Positions 36,430-42,465 of a stretch of 42,465 bases of DNA are shown here, in pieces; position 1 is the first letter of the stretch, and every line of letters starts with the position of its first letter. The notes under the pieces are model-generated. The model was not told the origin of the DNA, did no database searches, and was given only the letters and a program-made list of their open reading frames with translations. Made by a program: the position numbers and the translations under genes. This DNA is from Seongchinamella sediminis (GTDB lineage Bacteria; Pseudomonadota; Gammaproteobacteria; Pseudomonadales; Halieaceae). The stretch is from positions 1-42,465 of the forward strand of contig NZ_QRAN01000026.1 in the NCBI RefSeq assembly GCF_003457605.1, written 5' to 3'.

Positions 36430-37221
36430 ATGGGCAAGGTCACCATCAGCACCCTGGACAAAATGAAGGCCGCAGGCGAGAAATTTGTCTGCATTACCGC
36501 CTACGACGCCACCTTTGCCCGCCTGGTCAGTGAAGCGGGGGCCGAAACCATCCTGGTCGGTGATTCCCTGGGCATGGTCCTGCAGGGCCACGACAGCACC
36601 ATCCCGGTGACCGTCGACGACATGGCCTATCACACTGAATGCGTGTGCCGGGCGGCGCCGAACTCGCTGGTCATCGCCGACATGCCCTTCATGAGCTACA
36701 CCACGCCCGAACAGACCATGGCCAACGCCACCGCGCTGATGCAGGCGGGGGCCCAGATGATCAAGATGGAGGGCGGCACCTGGCTGTCGGACAGCATCAG
36801 TATGCTGGTGGAGCGGGGCCTGCCGGTCTGCGCCCACCTGGGCCTGACGCCGCAGTCGGTCAACCAGTTCGGCGGCTTCAAGGTTCAGGGCCGCACCCCC
36901 AAGGAAGCCAAGTCCATTCTCGCCGATGCGGTGGAGATCCAGGACGCCGGCGCCAGCCTGCTGGTGCTCGAGTGCATCCCGGCCCACCTGGCGGCGGACA
37001 TCTCCTCCAAGCTGGACATCCCCGTGATCGGCATTGGCGCCGGCGCCGGCACCGATGCCCAGGTACTGGTCATGCACGACCTGCTGGGGCTCTCCCAGCA
37101 CAGCGCCCGCTTCGTGGAAAACTTCATGGCCGGCCAGAACACCATCCAGGCTGCACTCAAGGCCTTCGTCGATGCCGTCAAGTCAGGCGACTACCCGCGG
37201 GAAGAGCACACCTACAGTTAG
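36430..37221 (+). CDS. panB: Ketopantoate hydroxymethyltransferase PanB
   Basis: PanB transfers a hydroxymethyl group from methylene-THF to ketoisovalerate, the first committed step to pantothenate and CoA. The 263-residue TIM-barrel shows [16 protein letters not shown], the metal/substrate motif [36 protein letters not shown], and [23 protein letters not shown] lies before the ATG. It follows the deoxynucleoside kinase gene by 15 bases. Confidence 0.97.
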   Translation: MGKVTISTLDKMKAAGEKFVCITAYDATFARLVSEAGAETILVGDSLGMVLQGHDSTIPVTVDDMAYHTECVCRAAPNSLVIADMPFMSYTTPEQTMANATALMQAGAQMIKMEGGTWLSDSISMLVERGLPVCAHLGLTPQSVNQFGGFKVQGRTPKEAKSILADAVEIQDAGASLLVLECIPAHLAADISSKLDIPVIGIGAGAGTDAQVLVMHDLLGLSQHSARFVENFMAGQNTIQAALKAFVDAVKSGDYPREEHTYS

Positions 37222-37247
37222 CCCATCGCAGCGGCCGCAAGCCAATT

Positions 37248-37264
37248 TGCACCATTTTGGTGCG
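37248..37264. promoter_or_regulatory. NtrC-like palindrome between panB and panC
   Basis: TGCACC-ATTTT-GGTGCG agrees with the NtrC enhancer consensus TGCACC-N5-GGTGCA except for the last base, and the symmetry extends outward (CAATT...AATTG). No convincing -24/-12 promoter was found on either side, so it could instead be a transcript-end hairpin for panB. Confidence 0.35.
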
Positions 37265-37486
37265 AAAATTGCCTCGCCAGCGAGCGACAGGCCGGCAAGG
37301 CACCGTGTAACAGCAGCTACTGCCCGGGGCAACACCCTGCGGTAATTTTCCCGTTTATGCCGTTGCCCGTTTCTGGTGCTTGGGGCATACTTTCCCTCCC
37401 GCCAGCAGTGCTTGCTGGTAACAGCTTCCCAACTGGTGTAAAGACTGGTTATGTATCGCCAGTCCGTTACGCGGGGTAAGGTAGAT

Positions 37487-38371
37487 ATGCGAACTTGCAA
37501 CAGCAACAATGAGCTGCACGCCGCTCTGAAGCGCTACCGTGACGACGGTCAGAGCATTGCCTTTGTGCCCACTATGGGCAACCTCCACGAGGGCCACCTG
37601 GACCTGGTCCGCAAGGCCCGCCACCTCTGCGACGTGGTGGTGGTATCCATTTTCGTCAATCCCCTGCAGTTCGGCGCCGGTGAAGACCTCGACGCCTACC
37701 CCCGCACCCTGGCGGCGGACAAGGAAAAACTGTTCAGCGAGGGTGTGCACCTGCTGTTCGCTCCCAGTGTTGAGGACATCTACCCGGAGGGCATGGACAA
37801 GCAAACCGTGGTCAGCGTGCCCGACCTGGGCGACACCCTCTGCGGCACCAGCCGTCCCGGACACTTTGACGGCGTTACCACTGTTGTCTGCAAACTGTTC
37901 AACATCGTCCAGCCCGATGTGTCGGTATTCGGCGAGAAGGACTTCCAGCAACTGTCCATCGTCCGCAAGATGGTCACCGACCTGTGTATGCCGGTGGAGA
38001 TCGTCGGCGTGGCCACCACCCGCGATGAAGACGGCCTGGCCAAGAGTTCCCGCAACGGCTATCTCAGCCAGGAAGAGCGCGATATCGCCCCGCTCATCCA
38101 CCAGACCCTAAATACCTGCAGGGAGGCCATTGCCTGCGGTTTCGACAACTTCCTGCAGCTGGAATCTCACGCCCGCATGAAACTGCTGCAGGCCGGTTTT
38201 GAGCCGGACTACTTCGCCATCCGCGACGCCCGCACCCTGCGCGCCGTCACCGAGGACACCGAAGAGATCGCCATTCTCGCCGCCGCCCGCCTGGGCAGCA
38301 CCCGCCTTATTGACAATGTACGCCTGTCACTGAATCCGGTGGGCGACTGGAAGATGCTCGCCGACGGCTGA
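37487..38371 (+). CDS. panC: Pantothenate synthetase PanC
   Basis: PanC condenses pantoate with beta-alanine using ATP. The 294-residue product has VPTMGNLHEGHLDLV (HIGH motif), FVNPLQFGAGEDLDAYPRTL, RPGHFDGVTTVVCKLFNIVQPD, FGEKDFQQL, and the KMSKS-like KSSRNGYLS. ATG at 37487 (MRTCNSNNE) with AAGG seven bases upstream is chosen over the ATG at 37451. A 265-base gap separates it from panB, unusual for panBC. panD does not follow. Confidence 0.96.
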   Translation: MRTCNSNNELHAALKRYRDDGQSIAFVPTMGNLHEGHLDLVRKARHLCDVVVVSIFVNPLQFGAGEDLDAYPRTLAADKEKLFSEGVHLLFAPSVEDIYPEGMDKQTVVSVPDLGDTLCGTSRPGHFDGVTTVVCKLFNIVQPDVSVFGEKDFQQLSIVRKMVTDLCMPVEIVGVATTRDEDGLAKSSRNGYLSQEERDIAPLIHQTLNTCREAIACGFDNFLQLESHARMKLLQAGFEPDYFAIRDARTLRAVTEDTEEIAILAAARLGSTRLIDNVRLSLNPVGDWKMLADG

Positions 38372-38397
38372 GCCCGCTCCATTAGACCTTGGTCGGC

Positions 38398-38425
38398 TTG
38401 AATCCCGGCCATGGCAACGTATGAT
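38398..38425 (+). promoter_or_regulatory. Predicted sigma-70 promoter of acs
   Basis: TTGAAT (38398-38403) and TATGAT (38420-38425) are 16 bases apart. Transcription would start near 38432, giving a 30-base leader to the ATG at 38462; the in-frame ATG at 38411 would lie inside the promoter. Confidence 0.55.
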
Positions 38426-38461
38426 CTAGCGTCCAAGCCAATACTAAACGGAGCGGTGCAC

Positions 38462-40393
<1,932 letters not shown>

Positions 40394-40824
40394 GCACCAC
40401 CAGCGAGACCTGATCGGGGCCCCGGAGTTTGCTTGAAACAACGCCGGGCCCCGACAACATATCCGCAGGGCAGAATGCGAGTATTTTTTATCGCCGCATG
40501 GATGAAGCGTCCCGGGATAATACCCGATGCGCTGGCCGACCGCGCCACGGGCCCAACGAGACCAGACCAGACCGCGCTTGACGCCGCCTATACCGACACC
40601 ACCCTGGACGGGCTGGCAACCACAGCCGGGATACTGATGAACACCTCAGGTGACCTCACCTCATCCCGTGGCAATAGCGGTACCGCCGCAGCTTCGCTGA
40701 CGGTCAATACGCCCCCACCTGAGGCTGAGCCTGGCGCTGCAAATCCCGGGATGGCGTAACAAAACGCTATCAGCGTCAAATCTATCCAGCGATCCTGTTA
40801 TCTCTAATAAAACTAAACAGCGCG
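40394..40824. other. Intergenic stretch after acs
   Basis: No reliable gene is visible. A 108-codon plus-strand frame (40433-40759) lacks recognisable domains, a good ribosome binding site or a family-like composition. A long-armed hairpin (TCGGGGCCC at 40414-40422 with GGGCCCCGA at 40446-40454) may help to end acs transcription but has no U run. Confidence 0.4.
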
Positions 40825-40852
40825 TTGCAGGATTGACGTCGGCGACTATATT
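40825..40852 (+). promoter_or_regulatory. Predicted promoter of the FAD-linked oxidase gene
   Basis: TTGCAG (40825-40830) and TATATT (40847-40852) are 16 bases apart; transcription would start near 40859, leaving a 27-base leader that includes CGGAG. Confidence 0.5.
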
Positions 40853-40885
40853 TCAAGCCCGTGGCTCAACCGGAGCTTGATTCTC

Positions 40886-42349
40886 ATGAAAAGACGAAAC
40901 TTCTGCCGGGCGGCCCTTGGCACCGCGGCGATCGCTGGCTTGAATTCTGGCTACTTCATCAATGGCGCATTTGCCGGCAGCGCCATCCCGGCAGTGACCG
41001 GTGACGGCGCTGAAATCAGTCTGGAGGCCGCCTCTGTCAGGGAATTGGCCGGAGCAATCGAGGGCCAGGTTCTGCTGGCTGCCGACCCACAATACGATGT
41101 CGCCCGCAGAGTCTGGAATGGCATGCACGACAGGCGGCCGGCATTGATCGCCAGGGTGAGCAACAGCCGCGATGTCCAGCACGCTGTCGACTATGCGGCA
41201 GAGCGCAAGCTGCTCCTGGCCGTGCGCGGCGGCGGACACAGCTGGCCGGGGAAATCGGTCTGTGACGGTGGCCTGATGATCGACCTGAACGGGATGCACC
41301 GGGTTACCGTCGACTCCCAGCGCCGGCGAGCGAGCGCTGAGGGAGGCGCGTTGCTGTCGCACCTGGATACCGCCTCCCTGGAACATGGGCTGGTCACCAC
41401 CGCCGGCGTAGTGTCCCATACCGGCATCGGCGGCTTCACCCTGGGCGGCGGCTTTGGCCGGCTCAATCGCAAGTACGGGCTGACGGTGGACAACCTGCTC
41501 GCAGCGGAGCTTGTGACCGCCGATGGCAGGATTCGAAGGGTCAGCGCGATGGACGAGCCCGAGCTGTTCTGGGCAATCCGTGGTGGCGGCGGGAATTTTG
41601 GTGTGGTGACAGAATTCGAGTACCAGCTGCACCCCTTCGACCGCAAGGTCCTGTCAGGCAATATCCTGTGGCCGCTGGACCAGGCGCGCGAGGTGCTGGA
41701 ATTTTACGCCGAGTGGTCTGCAGGACTGAGCGATGAACTCTATGTCGGCCCGTCGCTCGCCAGGATGCCCGACGTCGGCGACGCGATCATCATGGAGGTC
41801 GTCTACAACGGCGACCCGGTGCAGGGCGAGAAAGAACTGGCGCCGCTCCGGGCGATCGGCAAACCGGCCATAGACGGCGTCAAGGTCCAGGATTACATGG
41901 TGATGCAGACCCAGGAGGACGCAGCGATGGCTCACGGTGTCCGCTCCTACGCCAAAAACGGCATGGTCAAGACGTGGTCCCAGGGTCTCGTGGATACGAT
42001 GATCGACGCCTACGATCCGCGCGTATTCCTCACCAACCACGTCGCCGGTGGTGCGGTGAAACGGGTGGGGGAGACCGCCACCGCATTCCCGCACCGTAAC
42101 GCCGAACTCATGCTCGTTTTCGTCGCGGGCTGGGCCGAACCGGCCATGGACCAGGAGATGATCGCGGCTACCAGGGCTCAGTACGCGGCTCTGGAGCCCT
42201 ACATGGGCGGCTATTACGACAACATCGAATACGACCGCGATGCGAAAACACGGAACTTTGGCCCGGCCTACGCCCGGCTGGCAAGAGCCAAGTCACAGTA
42301 CGACCCCGGTAACCTGTTCCGGCTCAACAGCAACATCGAACCAGGCTAG
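40886..42349 (+). CDS. Exported FAD-binding oxidase (BBE-like)
   Basis: This 487-residue flavoprotein belongs to the PCMH/berberine-bridge-enzyme-like oxidases, which oxidise sugars, alcohols or alkaloid-like substrates with oxygen or another acceptor. A Tat-like signal (KRRNFCRAALG, hydrophobic to about residue 30) points to folded export. The FAD domain includes VRGGGHSWPGKSVCDGG, with H118 as the probable 8-alpha-histidyl flavin link, and GIGGFTLGGGFGRLNRKYGL. The second link residue of bicovalent enzymes is not seen: the loop reads GVVSHTGIGG, without Cys. The BBE C-terminal motif (YYDNIEYDRD, then KSQYDPGNLFRLNSNI) is intact. ATG at 40886 is chosen because CGGAG lies ten bases before it. 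The substrate is unknown. Confidence 0.88.
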   Translation: MKRRNFCRAALGTAAIAGLNSGYFINGAFAGSAIPAVTGDGAEISLEAASVRELAGAIEGQVLLAADPQYDVARRVWNGMHDRRPALIARVSNSRDVQHAVDYAAERKLLLAVRGGGHSWPGKSVCDGGLMIDLNGMHRVTVDSQRRRASAEGGALLSHLDTASLEHGLVTTAGVVSHTGIGGFTLGGGFGRLNRKYGLTVDNLLAAELVTADGRIRRVSAMDEPELFWAIRGGGGNFGVVTEFEYQLHPFDRKVLSGNILWPLDQAREVLEFYAEWSAGLSDELYVGPSLARMPDVGDAIIMEVVYNGDPVQGEKELAPLRAIGKPAIDGVKVQDYMVMQTQEDAAMAHGVRSYAKNGMVKTWSQGLVDTMIDAYDPRVFLTNHVAGGAVKRVGETATAFPHRNAELMLVFVAGWAEPAMDQEMIAATRAQYAALEPYMGGYYDNIEYDRDAKTRNFGPAYARLARAKSQYDPGNLFRLNSNIEPG

Positions 42350-42465
42350 CCTGAAAAATTCACGAAGGGGATAGTAAAACGACGGAAAGATCTTGAAAAT
42401 AAGGGTGTCGAAGCCATACCAACAAGAAATTCCGCCGTGACAAAATGCTACCAGAATTCGTTCGA
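42350..42465. other. Right edge, non-coding
   Basis: The last 116 bases hold no recognisable gene start, promoter pair or terminator. Confidence 0.5.

Noticed and set aside
37265-37486. Sigma-54 promoter between panB and panC
   Set aside because: Several GG doublets were tested by eye but none has GC at exactly 12 bases.
40433-40759. 108-residue plus-strand frame after acs
   Set aside because: Low-complexity, no domain, weak start signals; not enough support to call it a gene.

Overview
The window looks like the chromosome of a GC-rich, aerobic to denitrifying marine-type gammaproteobacterium. A position in or near Halieaceae/Cellvibrionales is my guess. It rests on the gene order dksA-gluQ-cbrXAB-crcZ-pcnB-folK-panBC-acs, which I remember from Pseudomonas, together with an integron integrase, dnaE2 and nap/nirS respiration genes. 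No rRNA, tRNA, CRISPR array or complete insertion sequence was seen.

Layout. Positions 1-4.7 kb: the edge of a leftward gene, about 530 bp without a recognisable gene, a complete integron integrase (intI), and an SOS-type error-prone polymerase gene (dnaE2) with a perfect LexA box almost touching its start codon. 5-7 kb: a TonB-dependent receptor ending in a back-to-back pair of terminators. 7.1-15 kb: a leftward nitrogen-oxide respiration block, nirS, a short NosR/NirI-like flavo-iron-sulfur membrane protein and napEDABC. Two perfect FNR/Dnr-type palindromes lie upstream of nirS and of the NosR-like gene, and a small six-cysteine exported protein is encoded on the other strand. 15.2-18.3 kb: argG, pyrC and rnt. 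18.3-23.2 kb: a tightly overlapping leftward operon mpl, RND/MMPL exporter, YkgJ-type cysteine-cluster protein, Lon-N-domain protein. 23.3-25.6 kb: a PPi-type phosphofructokinase followed by an inorganic pyrophosphatase. 25.6-27.1 kb: a VanY-type peptidase and sfsA, with what looks like the first 29 codons of a lost aminotransferase gene. 27.3-40.4 kb: dksA, gluQ, the cbrX-cbrA-cbrB carbon/nitrogen sensing system, a sigma-54-driven CrcZ-like small RNA, pcnB, folK, a deoxynucleoside kinase, panB, panC and acs. The window ends with an exported FAD-linked oxidase.

How it fits together. NapABC reduces nitrate to nitrite in the periplasm and NirS reduces nitrite to NO. The haem d1 biosynthesis genes and the NO and N2O reductases are not in the window. 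CbrA/CbrB would activate the sigma-54 promoter immediately downstream of cbrB. The RNA made there carries five exact AANAAYAA motifs, the Hfq/Crc decoy signature, so the locus encodes a catabolite-repression switch beside acs, panBC and dksA.

The most interesting signals are the two-module structure of the CrcZ-like RNA, the intI-dnaE2 neighbourhood with its possibly leaderless SOS transcript, the two variant FNR/Dnr boxes, the aminotransferase remnant in front of sfsA, and a deoxynucleoside kinase with no normal start codon in a sensible place.
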